Shown here: piece by piece, positions 1-8,848 of the stretch
Numbering within the stretch: the first letter of the stretch is position 1
How the letters are laid out: every line of letters begins with the position of its first letter
From: Euryarchaeota archaeon UBA13
GTDB lineage: Archaea; Thermoplasmatota; Poseidoniia; Poseidoniales; Poseidoniaceae
Direction of reading: 5' to 3'
NCBI GenBank assembly: GCA_002495945.1
Contig: DAHU01000039.1
Span: 1-21,068, forward strand
DNA: 21,068 nt
Made by a program: the position numbers and the translations under genes
Notes under the pieces: model-generated
What the model was told of the DNA's origin: nothing
What the model saw: only the letters and a program-made list of their open reading frames with translations
The model's database searches: none

Positions 1-794
1 AAAATAGCATTATTCAGTTTTCTATGCATTTTCTCGTCATTACTTGACGACAATAAGAATCCACCTTGAGGTCCTGGGAATGTTTTGTGTGATGAACCAG
101 TCATAATATCTGCCCCTTCTCTTAGCGGGTCTTGGAATTGACCTCCAGCAATTAATCCTAGAACGTGTGCACCGTCATACATTACTGTCGCACCTACCTC
201 ATGCGCAGCTGCTGCAATTTCTTTCAACGGTGTGGGAAACAGAAACACCGACTGACCAATTAAACATACTTTTGGATTCAATTCTCTAATTAGTTTGCAG
301 GCGCCATCGACATCGGGCTCCATCCTATCAATATCCCATGGATAGGTTGACAAATCTAGATCTCTCAAACCAACAGCACCCATTCTTGCATGAGAAATAT
401 GACCTCCATCAGCGGTTGATACCGCAGTAATTTTGTCACCAGGTTTTGCCAAAGCTTTCAGTGCCGCAATATTAGATACTGTACCAGAGGTTGATTGGAT
501 GTTAGCGAATTCAGCACCAAATACCTTCTTTGCCAAGTTGATTCCAAGGCTTTCAATGGTGTCAAAATCTCCACAACCTTGGTAATATCTTTTCCCGGGC
601 AAACCCTCAGCATAACGACCGTGCAAGTCACTGCAAACCACTTTTTGGACCATTGGAGAAACAATATTTTCTGAGGCAATCATACCAAGTCCGTTGCGAT
701 ATAAGTCGCCGCTTGCTTTAGTTGCTTGAATTACAGCTTCAGCATTTGCTAGATTTTTTTTGCTTGGATTCCACGACCCGGGTACTTCCGCCAT
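1..794 (-). CDS. glyA: Serine hydroxymethyltransferase, 3'-truncated by window edge
   Basis: PLP enzyme that interconverts serine and glycine, passing a one-carbon unit to a folate or methanopterin carrier in the cytosol. About 264 N-terminal residues of an expected ~430 are present, and the frame stays open to base 1. Visible motifs are MIASENIVSP (38-47), LPGKRYYQGC (65-74), the cofactor-binding YDGAHVLGL (206-214, with D207 and H210) and the PLP-lysine loop TGSSHKTFPGPQGG (232-245, K237). The loop wording (HKTFPGPQ rather than HKTLRGPR) is what I associate with archaeal forms. The start ATG is preceded by GTGAT one base away, a partial Shine-Dalgarno. It is the last visible gene of a five-gene minus-strand run, 50 nt after the large membrane protein. 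Together with serA in this window it covers the first step of serine synthesis and serine/glycine exchange. Identity is firm; which pterin it uses cannot be seen. Confidence 0.95.
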   Translation of the reverse strand, partial: MAEVPGSWNPSKKNLANAEAVIQATKASGDLYRNGLGMIASENIVSPMVQKVVCSDLHGRYAEGLPGKRYYQGCGDFDTIESLGINLAKKVFGAEFANIQSTSGTVSNIAALKALAKPGDKITAVSTADGGHISHARMGAVGLRDLDLSTYPWDIDRMEPDVDGACKLIRELNPKVCLIGQSVFLFPTPLKEIAAAAHEVGATVMYDGAHVLGLIAGGQFQDPLREGADIMTGSSHKTFPGPQGGFLLSSSNDEKMHRKLNNAI

Positions 795-844
795 AATCAC
801 TGGTTAACAACTCGGTCTTTGAACAAAATGGTTCGCAATCAACC

Positions 845-3800
845 TCACTTTCGCCGAGTTGGTGGCCTTCGTCCAGTATTCCTAACATTTGATTTTGGTT
901 CAAATTTTGGCTTACCAGATTTCCTTTCAGAGACTCTTGTGTTGGTTGGAATACCACGCTTACCTAAATCGAGGGTATGAGCAGGTCGCGACCTACCCGG
1001 AATTTGTCCGGTTGGGCGAGCACCAACTCCTTTTTTCCGGTCGACATAACTAGGCCTGCCACGATAAGCAACTTTTCCAACCAACCTTTCAAGGGCAGGA
1101 ATCTCAGCACCATCTTCTTTTGGCCGTTTTAGCCACCAACCTTCTCCAAGTGGCTTCAATCTAGGTGGGCGAGCTTTGGCCATCTTGCCGCTACGCCGTT
1201 TTAATCGCGACTTGATGGCTTTATCTGAGTCCTTAGGAAGATGTTCGGTCATCCATCCTGGCAACCCTATATCCAATATAACTCCATTAACAGATACAAG
1301 AATACCCGAGATGAGCAAATGTGTACCTACCGGTATATTGCTGCGGTCAGGTGCTACTTTGTATCGTTTCATACGCTTTGCATAGGCAACCATAGCCTTC
1401 TGGTCACGGTGACGAATCAACTTACGTTGTTGGCGCAGAACCCGCCTAGTGGTAGAATGCGATAACATTAGTAATACAATTGATAATATTCCTTCCATTT
1501 GGCCTATTTCAGTGTAAATATAAATGCCGAATAGCAAAAATAATGGTATTAGAATGAAGAAATTGAATATTATTGATAGCCTGCCGCTTTGATACTTTGG
1601 AGTCATCTGCTTACGAGTTGCTTCATGGGCTGCAATTAGCATATTTGCGTTAATCGCTTCATCCATACCACCTTTGATTCCAAGTGCAGCAACAGAATTA
1701 CACGGAGCTTGGTTAATCCATTTGCTCATAGCTTTACCTTCTCCATTCACTAAGGCAACTTCGAATTCTTCACCATCGGAAGGAACGCCGAGAATAGCAG
1801 ATAAGGCCAAGACTCTTGGATCATTTTTGTCACTCTTAATCAATTCCTCAAGGATTGATTTAGCGCTGTGCCAATCACCTTTGTCAACTAGGCACAATGA
1901 TGCTGCAATTCTTGGCCTAACACCAGTTGGGTCAGCCCTAACCATCTTCAATGCAAGTTCAAGCGCTTCGTCATGCATTCTTTGAGCCCTCATTAGAGAT
2001 ACCATGGATAATTGGGCTACTCTTGATAAGCGGTCTTTGGTCAAAAAATCAGTATTTGGTTTGGGATTCCAACCACGAACCATTTGCAATTGATGCTGCA
2101 AGTTGTTGATACAACTGTTATTTTCCCAATCCCAAAAATCATCATCAGTAACATTTCCAGTAAACGGATCTAACCATTCACAGACAAAGGCCAGTAATTC
2201 AGGCTCATCATATCCTTCAGGTTGTTCTAATCCATGCAGCGCGTCTCTTGCTGCATCAAGTCTTCTGGATGCTATATGTCCAGTTGCGATAATCATTCTG
2301 GCAACGTCATCATCGCCTCCGGCTTGCGCCAGAACCTTTCTTGCTTCCTCGATAGCTGAAGGCCACAAACCTCTAATCGCTAACTCCCACATTCTTGCCC
2401 TCGCTTTTTCGAAGCGGACAACAGAAGGGTCGCCGTCCAATGAACGTCGCTGAAATCGTATCAAGGAATCCAAATCTTCCACCAGTGCAGCCTCGTCAAC
2501 TAAGGTTCGCATCCAATCCCCTCCAGCTAACCGTACTGCACCCTCACGACGCTCATCCGGATTTAAATCGAAACGTAAACTCTTCAACGAGCCAAATCGA
2601 ATTATCGATACTAACCATGTCAACAAGAAAATAAGTTGGCCAACTGCAATAAACATCCACGTAGCAAGTAATCGATTACCTTCATCGAAGCCATATTTAT
2701 TTTCCAAGGTGTCAGTAAAAGGCATCAAATCGCCGAATTCTTTGTAACATACCAATAATAAGAGCAGTACTGTATAGCCAGAAAAGCCCGCGAAAGCGAA
2801 TTTCAGTTGCCTTACTTGAGCCTCAACCTCGGTTCTAATATCCCTTGGACTATCGATTATAACTCCAAATACCCCACCAAAACTCTGTCCACCTAGCATT
2901 AAGTTTCTCGTCAATTCAAAAATAAACGCCAAGCCAACTATGGCAATGTTCAACGAAAGATATAATGAAAGAAATTGAGGCATACTCTTGATGAATTCCC
3001 AGTGAAATAAAATCTCAGATATTAGATCTATGCGGACATAAATAGAGTAACCAATTATGCCACCGTAATTTAGAACCTCAGCTGCGTTATCGGGAGAGGT
3101 CAAAAGTACATACAAAACCGTTACAATTCCATTGAGTGCTGTTATTGGCATAGTTAACAAGAAAATGACCAGCAGGAGAGAGAATAATCGATTGAAGAAT
3201 TTAGGCTTATCGGGGTCGATAGGGTTACGCTTACCGTTAGAAGTACGCCATTTTCCAATCAATAACATATTCCAAGAAGCGCCCATTATTCTTCCATAAG
3301 CAAAAATTGTCGGCGACATGAACACCAACATCGCCAGCGCTAACCAAAATGGTTCAATTACACCTGATGTTGATTCTTGTAACCCGTACATCAGCGAAGC
3401 AATGGTAATGCCCAAGATAATGAACAATGTTAAGGTACGCCGGAAAAAACCGAGTATAGCACTGTTGCCTGATGGTCTTTGGTTACGGGATAATTGAGCG
3501 TTCATTGTCTCCCATGGTGAGATTAAAACAGGTATGCCCACTAACAAACCAATGATATACAACGTGGGAGTGTAGAAAAAATCCGGGTCAAAGATAAATT
3601 CACCTATCAGTATCAAAACTCCTGTCATACCCATCATGTATAACCCCAAACCGTAGCCTACAGAACCCTGAGAGAGTAAGTCTCTAGCATCTTCTAAATC
3701 TCTTGTTACCCGATGTACTTCGTATAAATCATCGTCTATTTCGAATGCTACCTGTAGATTTGCCAGTTGAATAGGTATGAAAAATTTCCACATTAATCCA

Positions 3801-3946
3801 GCAATGAATAATGCTAAGCCAAGTGGGTATAGATAAGCGATGTCAAATGAATTGGAGGAATCCCCTGCAGCCGAAACAGAATCAACAATAAATGCGATTA
3901 GCAAAGCACCGACGAATAGTAAAGATACCATTCTTCGCCTTTGCAT
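845..3946 (-). CDS. Large polytopic membrane protein with TPR-like domain and basic tail, unknown function
   Basis: I do not recognise this 1033-aa protein. The start is ATG at 3946; a TTG 15 nt upstream is less likely because the ATG gives a clean signal-peptide shape (MQRRRMVSLLF, hydrophobic core, VSA|A near residue 26). About nine hydrophobic segments follow up to residue 450 (near 38-56, 98-118, 126-144, 171-187, 200-218, 254-282, 324-345, 383-401, 427-448). A soluble helical region (about 455-785) has TPR-like pairs, clearest at 656-719 (ALELALKMVRADP, then SAKSILEELIKSDKNDP). Three more hydrophobic segments lie near 791-813, 819-835 and 873-895. The last ~130 residues are low-complexity and carry about 39 Lys/Arg, ending RRPPTRRK. 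It sits 40 nt after the aminotransferase and 50 nt before glyA. The architecture suggests an envelope scaffold or assembly factor, but that is a guess. Confidence 0.8.
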   Translation of the reverse strand: MQRRRMVSLLFVGALLIAFIVDSVSAAGDSSNSFDIAYLYPLGLALFIAGLMWKFFIPIQLANLQVAFEIDDDLYEVHRVTRDLEDARDLLSQGSVGYGLGLYMMGMTGVLILIGEFIFDPDFFYTPTLYIIGLLVGIPVLISPWETMNAQLSRNQRPSGNSAILGFFRRTLTLFIILGITIASLMYGLQESTSGVIEPFWLALAMLVFMSPTIFAYGRIMGASWNMLLIGKWRTSNGKRNPIDPDKPKFFNRLFSLLLVIFLLTMPITALNGIVTVLYVLLTSPDNAAEVLNYGGIIGYSIYVRIDLISEILFHWEFIKSMPQFLSLYLSLNIAIVGLAFIFELTRNLMLGGQSFGGVFGVIIDSPRDIRTEVEAQVRQLKFAFAGFSGYTVLLLLLVCYKEFGDLMPFTDTLENKYGFDEGNRLLATWMFIAVGQLIFLLTWLVSIIRFGSLKSLRFDLNPDERREGAVRLAGGDWMRTLVDEAALVEDLDSLIRFQRRSLDGDPSVVRFEKARARMWELAIRGLWPSAIEEARKVLAQAGGDDDVARMIIATGHIASRRLDAARDALHGLEQPEGYDEPELLAFVCEWLDPFTGNVTDDDFWDWENNSCINNLQHQLQMVRGWNPKPNTDFLTKDRLSRVAQLSMVSLMRAQRMHDEALELALKMVRADPTGVRPRIAASLCLVDKGDWHSAKSILEELIKSDKNDPRVLALSAILGVPSDGEEFEVALVNGEGKAMSKWINQAPCNSVAALGIKGGMDEAINANMLIAAHEATRKQMTPKYQSGRLSIIFNFFILIPLFLLFGIYIYTEIGQMEGILSIVLLMLSHSTTRRVLRQQRKLIRHRDQKAMVAYAKRMKRYKVAPDRSNIPVGTHLLISGILVSVNGVILDIGLPGWMTEHLPKDSDKAIKSRLKRRSGKMAKARPPRLKPLGEGWWLKRPKEDGAEIPALERLVGKVAYRGRPSYVDRKKGVGARPTGQIPGRSRPAHTLDLGKRGIPTNTRVSERKSGKPKFEPKSNVRNTGRRPPTRRK

Positions 3947-3986
3947 GACAACCCCATTCAACTTATGCTCATGAATACTCCGGTAA

Positions 3987-5201
3987 TTAGGCTCTGTGCC
4001 GCTGTAAAAATCGCTCTATGCGGTCAAATGCTTCGTGTAAAATTTCCTCGTCTGGCAGATATACTATTCGAAAGTGCCCGACCCCCAATTCCGGAGAGAA
4101 ACCACTTCCGTGAACCACTAAAACATGCTCTTCATGGAGCAACTGTAAAACAAATTCCTTGTCATTGTTCTCCCACTTTGAATCAGTTAATTTGACAAAC
4201 ATGTAGAATGCACCACCGGAAGATTGTACTTGCAATCCTTCAATCTGGTTTATTCTCTGTACGCAGACGTCTCGCTGACGAACAATTTTGTCAGAGTATG
4301 ATTTCATCCACTTTCGATCTGAATCAAGTCCAGCAAGGTAGCCTAATTGAGCAGGTGTAGAGGCGCATAATCTTGAGCGAAGTAATCTTTCAATGCCATC
4401 TCTTATCAAATTCATTCGGCCCTTGGGGTCATGAATTCCTAAATACCCAATTCTCCAACCTGGCGCATAATATACCTTTGAAACACCGTTTAACACGAAT
4501 ACTGGGACATCTGGTGATAGACTCGCAACACTTTTTTGTTCACCAGTAAAGTCAAGGCCATCGTAAATTTCATCAGCAATAATGATACAATTAGGCCATT
4601 TTCTGGCGATCGATAACAGTCGGAAAATCTCATCCTTGCCCGCTACAGCACCACAAGGGTTGTTTGGATTTATCAAAACTAACAATTTCACATCTTCATT
4701 CATTTTGGCTTCGATATCATCGAAATCCAATCGCCAACCATCATTAGGCTTGAGCTGGTACTCGACTGTTTTAGCGCCAAACATCTGCGGATACGCCATA
4801 TATGGAGGATAATGCGGACCTGGAGCAAGAACCACATCACCTGCTTCAAGTGTGGCTGCAAAGATAATTTGCAGTGCTTCTGTTACCCCATGACAAACAT
4901 AGATGTCATTCTGACGGGCAGGCCAGCCTTTCCGCCTTTCATCTTGGGCGATTGCTGACCTAAGTTCTGGCAAACCGTATGACGGTGAGTACCCATTATT
5001 GCCATCTCTCAGTGCTTTGACGTATGCATCAACCATGTGCTTTGGCGTTGGTAATCCAGGATATGCAATAGGGTCGCCGATATTCAGTTTGAGAATTTCA
5101 TGACCTTCCGATTCCAATTTCGTTGCTGGAACTACGACATCACGGATAGCGTATTCTATGCTCGCAGCGCGACTGGAAACCGGTATTTGCTTGTTTGACA
5201 T
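3987..5201 (-). CDS. Class I aminotransferase, alanine aminotransferase-like
   Basis: PLP-dependent fold-type I aminotransferase of 404 aa, the usual length. It resembles the AlaA/archaeal alanine aminotransferase group, which moves an amino group between alanine and 2-oxoglutarate; aspartate or an aromatic amino acid are possible alternative substrates. Visible residues are the N-terminal substrate loop LNIGDPIAYPG (39-49), NPNNPCGAV (178-186), ADEIYDGLDF (209-218, with D210 and Y213 contacting the cofactor ring), the PLP lysine K242 in NGVSKVYYAPGWRIGY, and the carboxylate-binding arginine R378 in FRIVYLP. The start ATG lies only 4 nt after the stop of the EVE-domain gene, and no strong Shine-Dalgarno is seen, so translation is probably coupled. 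The 1033-aa membrane protein follows after 40 nt. Family assignment is firm; substrate is inferred from overall motif wording only. Confidence 0.9.
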   Translation of the reverse strand: MSNKQIPVSSRAASIEYAIRDVVVPATKLESEGHEILKLNIGDPIAYPGLPTPKHMVDAYVKALRDGNNGYSPSYGLPELRSAIAQDERRKGWPARQNDIYVCHGVTEALQIIFAATLEAGDVVLAPGPHYPPYMAYPQMFGAKTVEYQLKPNDGWRLDFDDIEAKMNEDVKLLVLINPNNPCGAVAGKDEIFRLLSIARKWPNCIIIADEIYDGLDFTGEQKSVASLSPDVPVFVLNGVSKVYYAPGWRIGYLGIHDPKGRMNLIRDGIERLLRSRLCASTPAQLGYLAGLDSDRKWMKSYSDKIVRQRDVCVQRINQIEGLQVQSSGGAFYMFVKLTDSKWENNDKEFVLQLLHEEHVLVVHGSGFSPELGVGHFRIVYLPDEEILHEAFDRIERFLQRHRA

Positions 5202-5205
5202 TTCA

Positions 5206-5685
5206 TCAACTCAAATCACTTGCACTCAAATTTGCCATTCTAAGCACCGCAAAAAAATGTTCTTCTTCCACTGGTTGTACCGATAACCTCTGACCTTTTC
5301 GTATCAACAACATACCCTCACATTCGGGGTTATTCTTAATGTCTTCAAGCGGTATTATATCGTCCAGCTGCCTGACTGGTTCAATATCTACCATCATCCA
5401 TCTTGGATTATCAGGAGTTGCTTTTGCGTCAAAATATTTTGAACTCGGATCTTGAGCAGTAAAATCAGGATACCCTTCCTTGCATATTCGTGCAACCCCT
5501 GCTACATGTGGGGGCTTGAAGTTAGAATGATAGTAGAGCACTAAATCACCCAGTTTCATGTCATCCCTCATCATATTCCTTGCTTGATAGTTTCTGACTC
5601 CATCCCAATGGGTCGAACCATCTTCGACCAGTTGCTCATACGGGTAAACATGCGGCTCGGATTTCATTAACCAATATGCGACCAT
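5206..5685 (-). CDS. EVE-domain protein (Thy28/thymocyte nuclear protein 1-like)
   Basis: Compact 159-aa protein that is nearly all EVE domain, a PUA-like fold; family members bind modified bases in DNA or RNA. Motifs in order: YWLMKSEP (4-11), WDGVRNYQARNMM (27-39), GDLVLYYHSN (46-55), the YPDFTAQDP loop near 72-80, RWMMVDIEPV, and the C-terminal LLIRKGQRLSVQPVEEEHF. The ATG at 5685 was chosen because the canonical domain begins right there and it leaves a 37-nt gap after the RND gene. The in-frame ATG at 5760 would overlap the RND coding end and add 25 unrelated residues. The downstream aminotransferase starts 4 nt after the stop. Known EVE proteins sit near modification or defence genes in some bacteria, but no such partner is visible here, so a housekeeping nucleic-acid-binding role is the likelier reading. 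Confidence 0.92.
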   Translation of the reverse strand: MVAYWLMKSEPHVYPYEQLVEDGSTHWDGVRNYQARNMMRDDMKLGDLVLYYHSNFKPPHVAGVARICKEGYPDFTAQDPSSKYFDAKATPDNPRWMMVDIEPVRQLDDIIPLEDIKNNPECEGMLLIRKGQRLSVQPVEEEHFFAVLRMANLSASDLS

Positions 5686-5722
5686 GTCCAAGCCAATAGT
5701 TCCCGCTCTTTTGAGATTTGGA

Positions 5723-8700
5723 TTACCAAGCCTCTTTGATATCGTCGGAAATTTCTGCATCTAAGACATCAATATCTGTCTTTTTGTCGATAATTAATCC
5801 TAACTTTCTCGCCATGACATTTGATTCACTTCCCGCACTTATACCCATTTTATCCAAGGTAACGAAAATCGCTGGGAGCAGTATCAAAGCACTTGCAGCA
5901 GCAACCCACAGCAAAATCAAAATTACCGTGATAAACGGTTTTATTTCAGGAATAGGTATCTGATATGCAGTAACCATCCCAAGAGAAGTAACTACGGCTG
6001 CTTCAAACAGCGACATACCCGTACCAATAGCGGCACTCTTGATGGCATTTATGCCACCACCTAACTCCCTTATACGATTTGAAATGTGGATAGAAAAGTC
6101 TACACCTACACCAACCAAAATAGATCCAATCATGACCGTTACTAGTGATAGCGTTACGTCCATCTGCCACATTACTAGCCACTGTAATGCTACAGTTGCT
6201 ATAACTGGTGACGTTGTCCAGAATGAATATTGAATATCTTTGAATACAATTGCCAGAACTATGAGAGTCAATATTATGGCAAATGCTAGTGAGGTATATT
6301 GGGAGCCAACAATCAATTGATTCACTTCAATTGCAGTCGCTGCGACTCCAGTCAAATGCTCGGCACGACCTTGGTCAACAGAGCGGAAAGAATCAGCGTG
6401 TTGGTTGACCATTTCAACGCTTTCAGCAGTATCTGCTACCGGAATAAAAGGCATATCAACGTAAATCAGCGTACGGTCAAAGTCGCTGTTGATGAAAATT
6501 TCTCGTGTCTCATCTGTAATCGACGCATAGAAAACATTCAACAGGAATATTTGTGATTGTTTTGAGCCAGGTAGACCAAAATTATCTGGCTGGATTAGCA
6601 AATCCCAGAACGATGCGTCAGCAGTTACCTCGTTGTTGAGTAACACCTCAGCAGTCTCCTTGATGTCATCGGGGAGCGGGGTGACATTGACAAATTCATA
6701 CAATTGCGCACCTGATACCGTTGGTGCAATACCGGTAGATTTCATTAGAAACACAATGGATACGGCCGATGTTTTATCCACCAAATTCAATTTACTCTCT
6801 AACTGATCTATCCGTTTCAGATTTTCCGCAGGATCATCATTACCTGTATCCTGGTCATTGGTATCCCCTGTAACATTCGCATGAATTAGAATCATACCAA
6901 TTTGACCAGCATTAAAATCACTACTGTATTGTTTCATCTTTATTACCGGATCTTCTCCCTCAGGAGCCATACCAAGTAGGTCAATATTTTCTTCAACGTT
7001 GCTCTGACCCAAGGTAGCTGAAACCAAAATTAACAATAAAAAGAATCCAATAATTGCCCTGTTGTGTTTAACTGGTGCATCCACTAATCGGTCAAACGCC
7101 CTCAGTGGCGGGTGTTTTGGTTTCCTCAAGTCTAGCAGTAATGTTAGGTTGGGAACCATAAACATAGTTAATATGTAAACGATAATAATTCCACCAGACA
7201 GTGCTATTCCAACTGTTTGGATAGGCGCCATGGGAGTGAATACGAGAGATATGAAACCAATGACTGTCGTCACTGCTGATAAGAAAACCGCTTTACCTGT
7301 GGAAGAGAGCGACGCCCGCATTTTTTCTGATTTAGTTCCACCTTCCTCAGCGTAACGATTAGTTATGTGTAATCCATAAGACACCCCTAATGCCAATAAG
7401 ATGGGACCGACAATAATAACTGTCATCGTCACCTCATAATTCGTCCAACCTATCAGACCTAAAGTCCAAAATACCGCACACAATGTGGGAAGTCCTGCAA
7501 TAATCACCACCTTGATGCCCTGAATGGGTCTTATTCCAGTTATGCCAGCCTGCAAGAGATCCGAGTGGAATACAAACAATCCTATTGCTACAAGTACTAC
7601 TGCAGTGGGAAAAATTTCCCAAAACAACTTGAAAGAAAATTCAGTAACTGCGTTAGTAATAGGTACTGGTCCTGTGAGTGTCATTGTAAGATTTAGACTT
7701 TCCCAAGTACAAACACCGGTCTCGGGGTCTGGTACACCGTCATTGTTAACATCCTCACAATAGCGTTCTTGTGTGCTAAATTCATCGAGTTGTGATTGTG
7801 TCCTTTCAATCAGTTCCTTGGCCTCGACATTATCTGAGACAGCTACCGCCATAATCGCTCTGTCAAGTAAACCATCAGGGCCCCCACAATCACGTTCACC
7901 GGTTGTACAGACATCTCTGGCAAGTTTATCTAAACCAGGAGTTGGTTTTCCTGTCTCATCATCATACATTTCACCAACAACCAAATCAATGGTCTGTTGA
8001 CTAGGAATTTCATAGGAACCACCAAATTGCTCGTCTGTTTGGGCGATTAAATCATTCAGTGCTTCCGCAGCTTGCGCAGTGGCACATTCTTCTTGACCTG
8101 CTGCGCATCCAGACTGACCTAACTCTGTAATGAACGCTTCACGAACTCGCGGGGCACTAGAGTTTACCTCTTTGAGCACTGTTGAAAGAGATAAAATGTA
8201 TATTACGTCGTCATTTATTGAATCCGAAAGGTATGGATTTAGTTGACTTTCGACATAACTCATCTCCTGCAAGATTCTCTGGTCAGTTATGTTTCTTGAG
8301 CCTGATTCAACATAGATAATCATCACATTAGTAGACCAATCGTCCTCCACTAACTCAATAAGTTCTGCAACTTGGCTACCTTCTGGCAGGTATACCTCCA
8401 AGTCACCATTCACATTGAGGGCAGGGTTTTCTGGGTCATCGTCGTATTTGGTACCATCCAAGAAACCTGATTGGGAAACGAAAAATGCAGTTAGCATCAA
8501 GAAAATTACCAACACCGCAACAGGATATTTCGTAATTGCACCGGTAGCGCCATGCTTCTGCCACTCCCGTTTGAAACGGTCAGGGGCCTCAAGAACAGCA
8601 TCGATAGCAGACTTGGCGCGGAAGTCTCTAACTCTTGCCGTCAAATCCACAGCACCGGATTGAATCTTGGACTTGCTGTATTCTGCAAGTGCACCTATTC

Positions 8701-8758
8701 GCTTGGAAAATTTACGACTTTCAACGGATGGTTCAGAAGAATCTTTCCCATCTGCCAT
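5723..8758 (-). CDS. RND/MMPL-family membrane exporter
   Basis: About 1011 aa, an RND-superfamily exporter of the archaeal MMPL-like type (COG1033-like). It has the two-fold repeat: one membrane segment (about 76-96), a large outside domain (97-376), then five segments; then a segment at 566-583, a second outside domain (584-818), five more segments and a cytosolic tail with no membrane segment (968-1011). TM4 carries GVSYGLHITNRYAEEGG (458-474) and its counterpart GVGVDFSIHISNR (883-895). The first ~75 residues are a charged cytosolic extension. The ATG at 8758 is preferred over the GTG at 8779 because GGTGGGG lies just upstream of it. The first outside domain has three cysteine pairs (218/225, 284/291, 334/350), and a DxNxDGxxD loop sits inside the last pair. 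The cargo is unknown; lipids or hydrophobic molecules are typical of the family. It is the first gene of the minus-strand run and divergent from valS. Confidence 0.9.
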   Translation of the reverse strand: MADGKDSSEPSVESRKFSKRIGALAEYSKSKIQSGAVDLTARVRDFRAKSAIDAVLEAPDRFKREWQKHGATGAITKYPVAVLVIFLMLTAFFVSQSGFLDGTKYDDDPENPALNVNGDLEVYLPEGSQVAELIELVEDDWSTNVMIIYVESGSRNITDQRILQEMSYVESQLNPYLSDSINDDVIYILSLSTVLKEVNSSAPRVREAFITELGQSGCAAGQEECATAQAAEALNDLIAQTDEQFGGSYEIPSQQTIDLVVGEMYDDETGKPTPGLDKLARDVCTTGERDCGGPDGLLDRAIMAVAVSDNVEAKELIERTQSQLDEFSTQERYCEDVNNDGVPDPETGVCTWESLNLTMTLTGPVPITNAVTEFSFKLFWEIFPTAVVLVAIGLFVFHSDLLQAGITGIRPIQGIKVVIIAGLPTLCAVFWTLGLIGWTNYEVTMTVIIVGPILLALGVSYGLHITNRYAEEGGTKSEKMRASLSSTGKAVFLSAVTTVIGFISLVFTPMAPIQTVGIALSGGIIIVYILTMFMVPNLTLLLDLRKPKHPPLRAFDRLVDAPVKHNRAIIGFFLLLILVSATLGQSNVEENIDLLGMAPEGEDPVIKMKQYSSDFNAGQIGMILIHANVTGDTNDQDTGNDDPAENLKRIDQLESKLNLVDKTSAVSIVFLMKSTGIAPTVSGAQLYEFVNVTPLPDDIKETAEVLLNNEVTADASFWDLLIQPDNFGLPGSKQSQIFLLNVFYASITDETREIFINSDFDRTLIYVDMPFIPVADTAESVEMVNQHADSFRSVDQGRAEHLTGVAATAIEVNQLIVGSQYTSLAFAIILTLIVLAIVFKDIQYSFWTTSPVIATVALQWLVMWQMDVTLSLVTVMIGSILVGVGVDFSIHISNRIRELGGGINAIKSAAIGTGMSLFEAAVVTSLGMVTAYQIPIPEIKPFITVILILLWVAAASALILLPAIFVTLDKMGISAGSESNVMARKLGLIIDKKTDIDVLDAEISDDIKEAW

Positions 8759-8804
8759 TGCCTTCCCCACCAATCCCACAAGTCACCGCTTGAAATGTTT
8801 ACCG

Positions 8805-8846
8805 ACAATATGATTGAGGATTGAACGCATATTGTAGTGATGCGTT
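8805..8846. repeat. Two overlapping inverted repeats in divergent spacer
   Basis: A perfect 8-bp inverted repeat ACAATATG (8805-8812) / CATATTGT (8828-8835) overlaps a perfect 7-bp inverted repeat AACGCAT (8824-8830) / ATGCGTT (8840-8846). The shared CAT means both cannot pair fully at once in one RNA strand. They lie between the RND exporter and valS, just upstream of the TATA-like element at 8849-8859, where an operator would be expected. Confidence 0.5.
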
Positions 8847-8848
8847 GG

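Noticed and set aside
458..957. Two small minus-strand frames (73 and 72 aa) near the left edge
   Set aside because: They lie in other frames over the start of glyA, the spacer and the 3' end of the 1033-aa gene; their residues are not protein-like and glyA itself explains the region.
2103..2453. 116-aa plus-strand frame inside the 1033-aa membrane gene
   Set aside because: Antisense shadow: Ser/Ala/Pro-rich low-complexity translation opposite a coherent TPR-like coding region.
5686..5760. Upstream ATG that would extend the EVE protein by 25 residues
   Set aside because: It would overlap the RND coding end, and the EVE domain's conserved first strand starts at the ATG at 5685.
8759..8779. 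GTG start adding 7 residues to the RND exporter
   Set aside because: The ATG at 8758 has GGTGGGG just upstream, inside the stretch the GTG start would turn into coding sequence.
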